DNA from: Chamaecrista fasciculata
Lineage: Eukaryota > Streptophyta > Magnoliopsida > Fabales > Fabaceae
Assembly: GCA_003254925.1 (NCBI GenBank)
Contig: QANZ01035981.1
Span: forward strand, 8,847 to 72,846
DNA: 64,000 bases
Direction: 5' to 3'
Shown here: positions 52,601 through 63,704 of the stretch, in pieces
Numbering within the stretch: position 1 is the first letter of the stretch
How the letters are laid out: every line of letters starts with the position of its first letter
The notes under the pieces: generated by a model
What the model was told of the DNA's origin: nothing
The model's database searches: none
What the model saw: only the letters and a program-made list of their open reading frames with translations
Translations under genes and position numbers: made by a program

Positions 52601-53205
52601 TCTGGTTGGTTATGAATAATCCGGTGGTGGAGGAGAAAATCGTCGGCGAGATCTCCGCCGTGCTCCGGGAGACTCGCGGCGAAGATCGGCGGAAGTGGAC
52701 AGAGGAGGCTTTAGATTTCGACGAAGCGGATCGGTTGGTTTATTTAAAAGCCGCGTTGTCGGAGACTCTGCGATTGTATCCGTCGGTGCCGGAGGATTTC
52801 AAGTACGCCGTCGCCGACGACGTCTTGCCGGACGGAACATTTGTGCCGGCGGGATCGACGGTGACTTATTCGATTTACTCTGTGGGGAGAATGAAGACGA
52901 TTTGGGGGGAAGATTGTTTGGAGTTTAAACCGGAGAGGTGGTTGTCGGTTCAAGGAGACCGGTTCCGGTTCGAACCGCCTAAAGATGGGTTTAAATTTGT
53001 GGCTTTTAATGCTGGACCGAGAACTTGTTTGGGGAAGGATTTGGCTTATTTGCAAATGAAATCTGTGGCGGCGGCGATTCTTTTGCGTTACCGGCTATCG
53101 CAGGTTCCCGGTCACCGGGTTGAACAGAAAATGTCACTCACTTTGTTCATGAAGAATGGTCTCCACGTGTTCTTGAGTCCACGTAAGCTTCAGGAAACGA
53201 ACTAG
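49671..53205 (+). CDS. CYP86A: Cytochrome P450 fatty-acid omega-hydroxylase, CYP86A subfamily, three exons
   Basis: CYP86A enzymes omega-hydroxylate fatty acids in the ER for cutin or suberin. Exons are 49671-50034, 51372-51837 and 52482-53205, GT-AG and in phase, giving 517 aa. An ATG at 49650 would add seven residues. I prefer 49671 because MENLPLVFT matches the usual short N terminus before the membrane anchor. Motifs: N-terminal hydrophobic anchor, [12 protein letters not shown] hinge, oxygen-binding AGRDTSS (from about residue 304), ETLR (from about 371), PERW, and haem-binding [10 protein letters not shown] (Cys about 459). The phrases [25 protein letters not shown] and [16 protein letters not shown] are CYP86A-like. 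As recalled, it is closest to Arabidopsis CYP86A1, the root suberin enzyme, but a tree is needed. Both introns carry transposon-like inserts: a Helitron 24 bp after the first donor and two GAGTAAA elements in intron 2. Confidence 0.95.
50059..50237 (+). mobile_element. Tiny non-autonomous Helitron-like element, copy B, in CYP86A intron 1
   Basis: It starts TCTTATATTATATGGCTCCA, preceded by A, and ends CCTCTAG, followed by T. The hairpin GCGTGCCC-GTTA-GGGCACGC is at 50207-50226, 11 nt before the end. Length is 179 bp against 180 bp for copy A at 24325-24504. The two align over their whole length with scattered differences. The ends, hairpin and A/T target are those expected for Helitrons. Confidence 0.87.
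50961..51325. mobile_element. Inverted-repeat MITE-like element in CYP86A intron 1
   Basis: The left side has AAATTTGGTCATATATTTTG and the right side AAAATATGAGACCAAATTT, ending ACACTTTAACC. It is the same family as 8187-8832, and the left end is degenerate. It ends 46 bp before the exon 2 acceptor. Confidence 0.55.
51919..52129. mobile_element. GAGTAAA-family inverted-repeat element, first of two in CYP86A intron 2
   Basis: It begins GAGTAAACTAATAATTTAG, carries TCACCGAGCTGACAACT, and ends near TTTTATTC, so the right terminus is degenerate. A close second copy follows at 52183. Confidence 0.55.
52183..52447. mobile_element. GAGTAAA-family inverted-repeat element, second copy in CYP86A intron 2
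   Basis: The ends are GAGTAAACTAATCATTTA and TTGTTAGTTTACTC. It shares GAAAGATCACCGAGCTGACA with the first copy. Both copies are followed by TTTTATCTTAAATAAGA, so the element and its right flank were duplicated together in tandem. Confidence 0.65.
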
Positions 53206-55633
53206 GCCGTGGGGGTATTATGGTCATATATGTGAATTAACGTTTTAATTATAAATTACTTTTGTTTTTTCTTTTTAATTTGGTAAATTAATTACAATTG
53301 CATGGTGTTGGTGGGAAGAGTTTGTTGGGGTTTGGTGGCATTAAAATTGAAATTTCAGTTTACAGTTGCTCAATTTATAAAGTGGAAGAGTGGTATATGT
53401 ATGAATGTCTGTATGAATTGAATGTACTTTGTTGTTGTTTATGTCATTATTCCATATCTGAGGATGATGTGGGTTTTCATATTCTTATACTGTTGTCAAT
53501 TAATAAAATCTATATATAGAATAAAAATCATACTTTTGTTTTCATCTTGTTTAATATTTTTCAATTTTGTCTGTTCTTCATGCAAAAAAAAAAAGTCTTT
53601 CTTAGAGTACAAGATAATGTTTTAAAAATTGGATCAATGAATCAGTACTAATAGTCAAATCAAATCACGTCATAGATATATAAATAAAATAATATAATAT
53701 AATTACTTTAAATAAAAATAGTTTATAATTAATAAAATTTATATAACATAATATATACTTGTAAATTTATAATTTTATTATTCTATACAAATGAAATATA
53801 CAAAAGTGACAATTATAATTAGATTAGAAATTTTTAAAAAAAAAAACATGATTTTTTGAGTTTTAATAGATTTGCAACCTTTTATGTTATGTTTCATATT
53901 ATTTTTGTACATTTGACCCATAAAATCAACAAACAAAAAATGTTTTATTTAAAAAAAAATCATAATTCAATCGATTTTCTTAAAACCACTTTGAGTTATG
54001 ATTCAATTTCGAGTAACTCAGTTCAAAAGATCCAATTATTTGAATTGAGTCATTTTCATTCTCGAGTTTCAATTCGACTGTCACGTACAAATTTTATAAC
54101 ACTGGTACAAGGTTGAATTGGAGTAAAAAATTAATAGATTTTTAAATAAATTAAGTCTGTGAATAAATTTGAATTTTTAATTTATAATAAATTTTAAATA
54201 AATTTAAGAAAATAAAAAAGTATAAGAGCTAAATATTAAATATATTATACATTTTGATATAATTTAATAATAAATTTGTATTTATAATGCTTTTATTTTT
54301 AATATTTATAAAAAAAAGTATCTATAAAACAATTTCTATATTGATAAAAAAATTTAAAAAATTCTGTCAATACAAGTGTTAAAATTGGACTAATTATAAA
54401 GTTTACAAATTGGGATTGATTTTGATACTAATTATAATTCTAATTCAAAAACAAAATGAAAAGAAAAATTTTATCCATACCTACCAACATCATCCCTATA
54501 TATTGGAAAAACATCAATCATATTAATCAAATTGTGAAGTGTATTTTGATTCTTCATCTCTCACTCAGATATCAATATTGATAGCCAACCCTTGAAATTC
54601 TCAATTTGCCAAAGATATATATCTCTTTACATTAGCTCCTGCACCACAAAAATTCCATTCAAACTTCAAGTTTTGTCAAATTTAAGATGAGTGCAAATTT
54701 GACCCTTTAAAGAAGGGGAAAATATCAATAAGCAGGAATTAGAATTTTGTGCACATTATTTTACTTATTTCACTAAATTCCCACTTGTCACTATCAAGTT
54801 AACTGAAACTCCCTTTGCAATCATGTCAGATTTGACCAAAAAAGCAGTAAACTAAAACTAGAAATTTGCCAACTACAATCATGTCAAAGTCAACAATTCC
54901 ACAACCATCAAATTTTTTTTTCCAGAGCAATGGGAAACATGTTCATTGAAATAATTATTGTTAGAAAACAAAGATATTTTTATTATTGAATTTGTCCTAA
55001 AATTATAACTTAATCATAAAGTATCAAAAATATATTTTTAAAATTATTAATTTTTGACAAATGTCAATTATTTATTCTACGAAATTTATCTATTAAAAAA
55101 ATATATTTTTAGTATTTAAGAACTAAATCATAATTTTGAGATAAATTTGAAGACTAGAAAATAAATTTTCTAAAACAGAATAATCTAAAATGGTTTATTG
55201 GAACCCATTACACCAACACATGGAAAATTTCAATTAAAATTAGAGTAGCCTAATTTTATGTAAAAATGTCGATTCAAACTACAAATATTGAAACCAATGG
55301 AGCTGAATCTAGCGAAAGGGATTAGTTTCTTATAATATGGTGAACCCAAATTTGAATTCCTGTTGGGAGATGTGCCGAACATGAATCTTCTATAATGCAC
55401 TATAGGTGAAGTGCTGAGAAAGAAAGAAACATCTAGAGAGAGAAAGTGTCAGTGATACCCACACCTCGGACATTTTTTCTCTCAGCACTTCACCTATAAT
55501 ACACTATTGGGAATCCAACTTGATTTAGTATCCTATAATACTTCGAATAGGATTGCTTCTATTGGAGGATACCTATGTGAGGGTAACCAAAAAAAAATTA
55601 AACTACAAGTTTTGCCAATTTGAAAAAGAATAA
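53206..55633. other. Intergenic DNA downstream of CYP86A
   Basis: It is very AT-rich with no recognised gene. The CYP86A 3' UTR lies at the left. One stem-loop candidate is listed at 55401-55498. Confidence 0.5.
55401..55498. repeat. Perfect 19-bp inverted repeat with a 60-bp loop
   Basis: TATAGGTGAAGTGCTGAGA at 55401-55419 is the exact reverse complement of 55480-55498. It could be the remains of a small MITE or a foldback transcript. No further structure is evident. Confidence 0.7.
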
Positions 55634-56169
55634 TAAATAATCATGCATAGTTTTTGAAAAGGGAAATCATCTAATGGTTTATTATTAGTGGCTTAACAAA
55701 GTTAACAAGACTCACTCGGCTACCAACTTATTTGACCAAAAGGATCCAAGCAAATTTAGAACCTCTAAATCAACCAACATCATTGTATCTGAAGCTCATT
55801 AATCAGACCACGAACTTGCAAATACGGACATATTAGACACAGGGATAACATCATTGTATCTGTTGGCGTGCATCATCAATCGTCCTATTTTATTTTTTAC
55901 AAACCTTAACTATTTAGTCTTTGAAACATTATTCGTGGGAATTAAATAGTTGATGTTTGCAAAAAAGAAAAAAGAATCATGGACCCAAAAGTGTATTTCC
56001 AATATTTAGTCTTCCTAGCATGCCTGAGAATTTTATCAAACACCTACTTTATATGCCATTTAAGTATTAAATCCTTTTTTATTTCTGCAGGAATGATTGC
56101 TCAATTGTTTGGAGCTGATGAGAGTGAATGTTCAGTGATCATGCTCTTTACTCTATTGCTGGCTTCTGG

Positions 56170-56767
56170 GATTCAATTATGAGTGAAAAGAGTTCAACAT
56201 GAGGAGTGGATATTCTAGGTGAAGACAATATGAGCACAAAGTTTACAAGTAAGAAAATAGTGAGCATAATTTTTACACTATTTTCAACATGCTCTGTACA
56301 CTTTCCCATATCTGCCAATAAATCCTCAAACTTCTTACTTATAAACTTTGTGCCATTGTCAGTCCCTGTTGTCTTAATTTCTCTCCCAAACTGCCTTTTA
56401 ACCATAGCCATAAACTGAGTCATAAATTTTACAACTTGTGTTTTGTTATTAAGCATGAGTGTCCACGTAGCTCTACTATAATCATCAATAATAGTAAGAA
56501 AATAGTGACCACAAATCAATATGAATTAGATCACAAATTTTAACAGCCCGAGAAGTACTAGAAGGAAAAGAAAGTCTCTGCTGCTTGGATTTGTGACAAG
56601 GAGAACACGTATCAATTTTCTCGTTTATTGGAATACAAGTATGCTTTATGACATCCAAAGGTGCATGCCCTAAACGCCTATGCCAAAGTGTAGAACTAGA
56701 ATTACACTTAGATTCAGCAAAGTGACAATGTGCAGACTGAAATTGTTCTTGTTTAAGAATATATATA
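56170..56767 (-). pseudogene. Copia retrotransposon pol fragment (gag-pre-integrase and integrase), copy 1
   Basis: On the minus strand, LWHRRLGHAPLDVIKH (the gag-pre-integrase zinc-binding block) is followed by a partial integrase core with TIIDDYSRATW and TDNGTKF, which carry the first two catalytic Asp. The core breaks off before the catalytic Glu, and no reverse transcriptase follows. It is a dead remnant with frame interruptions. Confidence 0.8.
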
Positions 56768-57302
56768 GGTCAAAGGGTCATTTTGGTCCTAAAATGTATG
56801 CCCTAATGTTCATTTTGGTCCATTATGTTTCAAAATGTTCAAATTGGTCCTAAATGTTAGTAAAATGTTTCATTTTGGTCCTATATATTGGTAAAATGTT
56901 TCACTTTGGTCCCAAACTATTGAATTTGGTCATATTTCTCTTGTCTCTCATTTCAAGTTCAAAGGACTTGTTAAGAGGAACTCATAGCTCTGAATTCGTT
57001 ACATTCGAATTTGAAACGATAGAGATATGATCAACTTTGCTTGTTTGACCATGAAACGAGAGGTCTACTTTTAGGACCGATTTGACCACATTAGTTTAGT
57101 TGACGGCCCCAACTGAATAGAGAATGTACTATTTGAGAACAATATGTACTCTAAACTCGTTATGTTTGATTTTGAAACAATCCATATTCAATAGTTTGGG
57201 ACCAAAGTTGCCAACATTTAAGACCAATTTGAACATTTTGAAACATAATAGACCAAAATGAACATTAGACCTTACATTTAGGACCAAAATGACCCTTCGA
57301 CC
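56768..57302. mobile_element. Inverted-repeat MITE inserted in the copia remnant, copy 1
   Basis: The ends are GGTCAAAGGGTCATTTTGG and CCAAAATGACCCTTCGACC. It interrupts the copia pol sequence and matches 59185-59713. Confidence 0.75.
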
Positions 57303-57955
57303 ATNTAAATAATCATGCATAGTTTTTGAAAAGGGAAATCATCTAACGGTTTATTATTAGTGGCTTAACAAAGTTAACAAGACTCACTCGGCTACCAACT
57401 TATTTGACCAAAAGGATCCAAGCAAAAGCGGTAGATAGGAAAAGTGAACAAGAAAAGCATAATGAGTAATATACAGTAAAGCGATTTACTACTTTGTCAC
57501 AAAAAATGAATTCCTTTACTTTGAATAGTTTTACTTGTGCGACACTAAATAACTCAAGGAACTATCACAATCCTCCCACCTAAAAAAAATGGAACAGGAT
57601 TAGAAGAAAGCAACTTCTTATTCTATGGGCAGTGCTTAAAAAAGCACTAGAGTTCAGACATTCCCATTTTCACAATTTATGTTTTAGGGCATTGTTTAAA
57701 AAAGTATGAGAGTTCAGATATCTTCATTTTTCATCATCACTTGTTTTAAGCTTAGAAGTATCATGTCTTGCAGTACAGAAACAGAAATCAAAGAATATCA
57801 AATTAAAAACACATGCACACACTAACTACGAATTACAAGAAATTGCTGTATGAATACATTTCCAGGATAAAAAAGGCACAACCAAAACAAAAACATTTAT
57901 TGGATATCAAATTTAGAACCTCTAAATCAACCAACATCATTGTATTTGAAGCTCA

Positions 57956-58300
57956 TTAAGCAGACCACGAACTTGCAAATACGGACATATTAGACACAGG
58001 GATAACATTACTTTTATTGTAAGAGTCATTAGTACAGAATTTTTTGAACCTTGGCAGTGGATCATATGGATTCACACTCTATAACCAAAAAGAAAAAGAA
58101 CAACATCAATTCAATAGCAAGTTGAAAATTAAACGAAGGAAGATCTGATGAACTGTAAACTACAGATAACTAAATTTCTACTGCTGCCAATGAAAACCAC
58201 ACAGAACTAAATTTAAGAAAAATATGATGAAAGCTACCCAATTGAGAAGATCTGAGTGCTAGCAAAATCTTGCATCTGTTGGCGTGCATCATCAATCGTC
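57956..58300 (-). pseudogene. Two terminal exons of an unidentified gene, within copy 2
   Basis: On the minus strand, exon 58300-58238 reads TIDDARQQMQDFASTQIFSIG. A GT-AG intron (58237-58077) then joins in phase to 58076-57956, which reads VNPYDPLPRFKKFC and ends VFASSWSA and a stop. Acceptors precede both exons. The family was not recognised. Upstream exons are absent because copia sequence starts about 300 bp further on. Copy 1 has lost most of both exons to its deletions. It could be the tail of a host gene cut by the retrotransposon. Confidence 0.55.
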
Positions 58301-58584
58301 CTATTTTATTTTTTACAAACCTAAACTATTTAGTCTTTGAAACATTATTCGTGGGAATTAAATAGTTGATGTTTGCAAAAAAGAAAAAAGAATCATGGAC
58401 CCAAAAGTGTATTTCCAATATTTAGTCTTCCTAGCATGCCTGAGAATTTTATCAAACACCTACTTTATATGCCATTTAAGTATTAAATCCTTTTTTATTT
58501 CTGCAAGAATGATTGCTCAATTGTTTGGAGCTGATGAGAGTGAATGTTCGTGATCATGCTCTTTACTCTATTGCTGGCTTCTGG

Positions 58585-59184
58585 GATTCAATTATGAGTT
58601 AAAAGAGTTCAACATGAGGAGTGGATATTCTAGGTGAAGACAATATGAGCACAAAGTTTACAAGTAAGAAAATAGTGAGCATAATTTTTACACTATTTTC
58701 AACATGCTCTGTACACTTTCCCATATCTGCCAATAAATCCTCAAACTTCTTACTTATAAACTTTGTGCCATTGTCAGTCCCTGTTGTCTTAATTTCTCTC
58801 CCAAACTGCCTTTTAACCATAGCCATAAACTGAGTCATAAATTTTACAACTTGTGTTTTGTTATTAAGCATGAGTGTCCACGTAGCTCTACTATAATCAT
58901 CAATAATAGTAAGAAAATAGTGACCACAAATCAATATGAATTAGATCACAAATTTTAACAGCCCGAGAAGTACTAGAAGGAAAAGAAAGTCTCTGCTGCT
59001 TGGATTTGTGACAAGGAGAACACGTATCAATTTTCTCGTTTATTGGAATACAAGTATGCTTTATGACATCCAAAGGTGCATGCCCTAAACGCCTATGCCA
59101 AAGTGTAGAACTAGAATTACACTTAGATTCAGCAAAGTGACAATGTGCAGACTGAAATTATTCTTGTTTAAGAATATATATATA
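58585..59184 (-). pseudogene. Copia pol fragment, copy 2
   Basis: The integrase part is the same as copy 1, with TIIDDYSRATW and TDNGTKF. The MITE at 59185 interrupts it, and the upstream part of the same pol resumes at 59714. Confidence 0.8.
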
Positions 59185-59713
59185 GGTCAAAGGGTCATTT
59201 TGGTCCTAAATGTATGCCCTAATGTTCATTTTGGTCCATTATGTTTCAAAATGTTCAAATTGGTCCTAAATGTTGGTAAAATGTTTCATTTTGGTCCTAT
59301 ATATTGGTAAAATGTTTCACTTTGGTCCCAAACTATTGAATTTGGTCATATTTTTCTTGTCTCTCATTTCAAGTTCAAAGGACTTGTTAAGAGGAACTCG
59401 TAGCTCTGAATACGTTACATTCGAATTTGAAACGATAGAGATATGATCAACTTTGCTTGTTTGACCAAGAAACGAGAGGTCTACTTTTAGGACCGATTTG
59501 ACCACATTAGTTGATGGCCCCAACTGAATAGAGAATGTACTATTTGAGAACAATATGTACTATAAACTCGTTATGTTTGATTTTGAAATGATCCATATTC
59601 AATAGTTTGGGACCAAAGTTGCCAACATTTAAGACCAATTTGAACATTTTGAAACATAATAGACCAAAATGAACATTAGATCTTACATTTAGGACCAAAA
59701 TGACCCTTTGACC
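59185..59713. mobile_element. Inverted-repeat MITE in the copia remnant, copy 2
   Basis: The ends are GGTCAAAGGGTCATTTTGG and its exact complement. The flanks are TA repeats on both sides, so a 9-bp TA duplication is possible but cannot be proved in such simple sequence. Confidence 0.75.
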
Positions 59714-60077
59714 ATATATATATAGATTGCCCCTAGTTTTCCCGACTGCCAAATTCTTGTTCACCCTCTGATCTTTTACCATACAACTAGATTTATCAAA
59801 TACCAATGCTATATCATCCTTAATAATCCTCTACACTAACAAAAGATTAAACTTGAAAGATGGCAAGTAAAGCACGCGAACAAGCAACAAATTTTTTCAT
59901 TGATTAAAGCTTCCCCAGCTTGTTGAGCAATCATAGTATAACGATTAGGCAATTGAACCTTAATAGGTTTGGGTAGATCATGAATATCAAGAATTCAGCC
60001 ATTTTCTTGAGATTTCAAGATGAAAGCCATTTTCTATGTTCATGATTAATCTTGGATCGTTTCTTGCTCTAATACCA
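59714..60077 (-). pseudogene. Upstream pol part and primer-binding site of the copia remnant
   Basis: On the minus strand, pieces resemble the copia segment before gag-pre-integrase (FKFNLL and DDIALVFDKSSCMV). At 60077-60066 the minus strand reads TGGTATTAGAGC, close to the initiator-Met tRNA primer site TGGTATCAGAGC. The LTR should lie just right of this, about 60080-60300, but its ends are not clear. gag is deleted. Confidence 0.6.
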
Positions 60078-60299
60078 GGAACAGGAAACTAAACAAAGTT
60101 TACTGAATGATTTCTCTATGTTGCATTACTGAATGATGAGTACAAGTCAAGTATTTATACAACAACATTCGTGAATGAAATAGCTACAATTAACTAGGCA
60201 GCTGAACTAACTAACATAACAGAAATAAACTGATTTCAGTATACAACAGAATTGACTAATTAATATCATTCTCTACGGTTAACTTGGGAGAAATTTACG

Positions 60300-61080
60300 T
60301 GATTGTTGCAGTTGGTTATAAAGCACAAAAAAACACTCCGTCTAGCCATTCCATGGTTTACTATCTCAGCATCTCCAACTTTTGAAGTAATTTAAGACTG
60401 GGACAGAAAGAAAGGCCTTAGGTAATTTTTTGTTTTTTGGGGGTAACCCTCAAAAGTGGACTCCAATTTCATTAAGGAAAGTTCATGGCTACATGTTTTT
60501 CTAGTTTCAAAAACACAAAATTAAATATTATATTGGAGTTGACAAAGTCAGTTTCTGTTGTCTATATAAAAGAGAGTGTGAATGAATTTTAAACTAATCA
60601 ACCGTTAGTACCTTTCATTCATTATCTTTTTGTCATTTTTTTTTTCTGTATCAATAATTTCAAATTCATTATTGTAGCCACTGTGTTGTATCTTTGTGTA
60701 ATATTTCAAAGTTTCGGATACACGACATGGAAAAAGCAGCTTAGCCATTGCAACATTATATGTTATAATATTGCCATGTATGCTGACTATAACATTAATC
60801 AAAGACATTTGAATAGAAGAATAAACAAAGACTTCTACCAAAACAAAACAAAAGAATTAAGAAAGACAGAGTAAAAGCATGGGAAACTACGAAACATTTA
60901 ATAATAGAGAGTAGAAACCCGTAACATCAGTAAAACATCCATTAAATCATATATTGGATGGGAAATCAAGTAACTCCTTTATATATCATTTCCTTAAGAT
61001 CCGCGAGAATCTGATTGCATACCCTTTATCGTTGATTTTATTTTGATAATTCACAAAAGTTTTGTAATAAATATTTTTGA
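60300..61080. other. Intergenic DNA between the copia remnant and the candidate solo LTR
   Basis: No gene or clear element is seen. A TATATAAA-like word near 60561 stands alone. Confidence 0.4.
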
Positions 61081-62503
61081 TGTTCTAGAATGTTGTATAA
61101 TCATTTTAATTATTAATTACATGAATTATGATTGAAGCAAGATCATAATCATGTCTTGATGAAAAAGGAAACAAATCTGGAAATATTGCGCAAGCTCTTA
61201 AATGAAGATCTTTGTGATTAATCCATGCGCTCTTAATTAGGAAACATGTAATCTGAATTGATTAAGTGTTATTCATATAATATCTTTGATTATAATTAAT
61301 TTCCTAACTTATACTTTGTGTTTATTGCGAGGATCTATATATGGAAATATTTCAAATTCTGATTGCCAGATCCTAACCAGTCTAATGCTGAATCCTTATG
61401 GAGCAAATATTCAAATTCGAATAGAGTGGACAGCAAGAATGATTTTTATGAATTGTAAACGTTGGAGCTGAATGAGCATTAATGAAAATTGAAGATTCTT
61501 GATGACCTAGCCGTTGGAGTATTTGGAAATCAAAGAATTCAAATTACTTCCTTATAGAGCTCAACCTCAACGATGACTATATAAAGAAGAGACTTCATGC
61601 GTTGAAGACTACTGATTATGTGATATTCAAGCTGCTATCAAGAGAATTCAGAAAGCTTAGTGCTACCTACATGTGTTGTAACCCTTAGTGGGAAAATCCT
61701 TTGTGGAATCCTTAGTGAAAAGAATCACTTATTGTGAACCTACTCTTTGTGAGAAAACCTATCTCTTTGTGAGAGACACCATCTACTTCATCTATTGTCT
61801 AATTCGTTCGAAACTTTAGTGGTAGTAGGTTGCCTTCCTCGTTTGTTGTGAAACCCTAGTGGTGAGCCGTGTGTGGTTGCAAGATAAGAGGAGTGTATAG
61901 GAACCTTGGAGACTACCCGTGAGATTTGTGGGGACTGTAAAAGAGAGATTGTAAAACCTTAGGGGTGATCCTAATCTTAGGTTGATTCCATTGTAATTGG
62001 TCGGTTGCCTACAAAGTATTAATATACGAATTCCCTTGCCATTGCTCGGGGAGTGAACGTAGTCATGAGGAACTTACATATCAAGGTTTATGTTCTTGGT
62101 GAACCACTATAAATCGTGGTGTCAATCTCTCTATCCCTTAACTCTTTATTATTCCGCATTTTATATCTTTGAGTTAAGCGTTGAAAAGGTTTTGATACAA
62201 AGTGTTTTGATAAAAGTGTTGTTAAGGAGACAAAACTGTTTTCAAGCAAACGAACTGTTTTTAGAGGAAGTGATCTGTTTCTAAGGAAGTGATCTGTTTA
62301 TTGAAGGAACTGAACATCTGGATAAGGAACTGAACGTTTTTGTGAAGGAACTAAGGTTTTCATATAAAGGAACTGATTTTTAGTAAACCTTCTTGTTAAG
62401 GAAGTGACTTTCACTAAGGAACTAATTTTGTATAAGGAACTCCTTAACAGTTTGTGAAAAAATTTTCAGATCCTATTCACCTCTCTAAGATCTCCTTAGT
62501 ACA
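61081..62503 (+). mobile_element. Candidate solo LTR (copia-like)
   Basis: The segment starts TGTTCTAGAATG and ends CTCCTTAGTACA. The TTTTG directly after it matches a TTTTG that ends one base before the start, so the target duplication is offset by one. A TATA box (TATATAAA, about 61578) and a U5-like end, CACCTCTCTAAGATCTCC, suit a copia LTR. No primer site or pol follows. The boundaries are tentative. Confidence 0.5.
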
Positions 62504-63045
62504 TTTTGCCTAATATATATATCAGTCTCAGCATGTGATTTCTCTTGATCGAAGTTTATTGTCTCATTGACTTGAGAGTTGTTCAATATATATTAGTTGA
62601 AGTATTTGTATACAGAATTACATATTGTAGAATTCCTGAGACTAATAGAAACGAATGAATATATTCAGATGAAATGAAATGCTACGGATTACATGTATTT
62701 ATGCAGAGAAGTCACTAAGCCTTGTGTGTTAACCTTGCCCAAGACTTATCATTACAGCTAACAAAATTTAACTAACAACTTCGTTGACAAGTGACAACTA
62801 AGCCTTGTTAACTGTGTTAGAATTTTTGTGTGGATTAGCATTAATTTATTGTAAGATTAGTATTTGTGTTTACTGATAAGTAATTAATTTATCATAAGTC
62901 TGAATAAGAATGAATTGAGTTCATATTAATTGTGAGAGTATTAGTAATTATCCCATTAAATTACTAATACATATATGAAATTTATTTGTTAAAGGGACTA
63001 TTTTGTAATTATGTTAACAACAATTTTGTAATATTCACTAATTGA
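62504..63045. other. Intergenic DNA
   Basis: It is AT-rich. No gene, repeat end or structure could be supported. Confidence 0.5.
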
Positions 63046-63053
63046 CTAATTAG

Positions 63054-63566
63054 TAGGGGTGTACACGGGCCGGGCCGGGTTTCTGGCCGGCCCGAGACCC
63101 GGCCCGGTACAGACATGGACCGGGTCACCGGGTCCGGCCGGGCCAATAATTTTTTTTAAAAAAAAAATTATTTATTCATTCTATATATATTTTAACTTGT
63201 ATATATTGGTAAAACAATTAATTTTGGATCAATTTAATGATGTTTTTATTAATAAAGACATTTAATTTGACTTAATTGTTAAAAAAATGTTGATTTAATT
63301 AAGATTAAATATATATTTTATGTATATTTTTAATATACAATTGATAAAAATAATAATAGATATGTATTTCTTACAATTAAAAAAATATTTAGTAGTATAA
63401 AATATAAATATGTATAGTAAAATATTTATTTTATTTTTTTTTGTTTAAAATGGAGGTACCCCGGGCCGGGCCAGGTCTAGAGACACTAGACCTGGACCCA
63501 GACCTGGCCCGGCCCGAACACCCTCGGGCCGGGCCAAGTCCGCCGGATTTTTTGTGTACACCCCTA
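63054..63566. mobile_element. hAT non-autonomous element with perfect 8-bp target duplication
   Basis: It starts TAGGGGTGTACAC and ends GTGTACACCCCTA. CTAATTAG flanks it at 63046-63053 and 63567-63574. The arms are made of GGGCCGGGCC-type words around an AT-rich centre. Length is 513 bp. The short frames in it (for example 63441-63740) are translations of the GC-rich arm. Confidence 0.9.
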
Positions 63567-63704
63567 CTAATTAGTGAAAATTTTGGTAGGAAAGATTCAA
63601 AAGAAATTTCAAATTCAGTCTCGTCTTCCATTATTATCAATTCACTGTCACATTTTTTAATGTTACAAGACCTAACTCACCTCATAAGAGGCCTTAAAGT
63701 AAGG

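Larger units (their letters stand above)
55634..57304. repeat. Copy 1 of a tandemly placed duplicate segment, with two internal deletions
   Basis: It matches 57306-59715 from TAAATAATCATGCATAG to the end of the inverted-repeat element, with scattered substitutions. Relative to copy 2 it lacks 57427-57911 (485 bp, CAAA microhomology at the junction). It also lacks 58008-58273 (266 bp), replaced by TCATTGT. It ends directly at a single N (57305). Confidence 0.85.
57306..59715. repeat. Copy 2 of the duplicate segment, the longer form
   Basis: It holds everything in copy 1 plus the two stretches that copy 1 lacks. Unlike copy 1, it continues past the MITE into more copia sequence (59714-60077). 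It is therefore probably closer to the original structure. Confidence 0.85.

Noticed and set aside
55979..56182. Hydrophobic 67-codon frame as a membrane protein gene
   Set aside because: It lies in the duplicated repeat segment, is broken in copy 2 by a small deletion, and has no recognisable family.
55634..57304. Copy 1 as a spliced (intronless) retrocopy of copy 2
   Set aside because: The two missing stretches do not begin and end with GT-AG on either strand, and the junctions show microhomology or filler. They are deletions.
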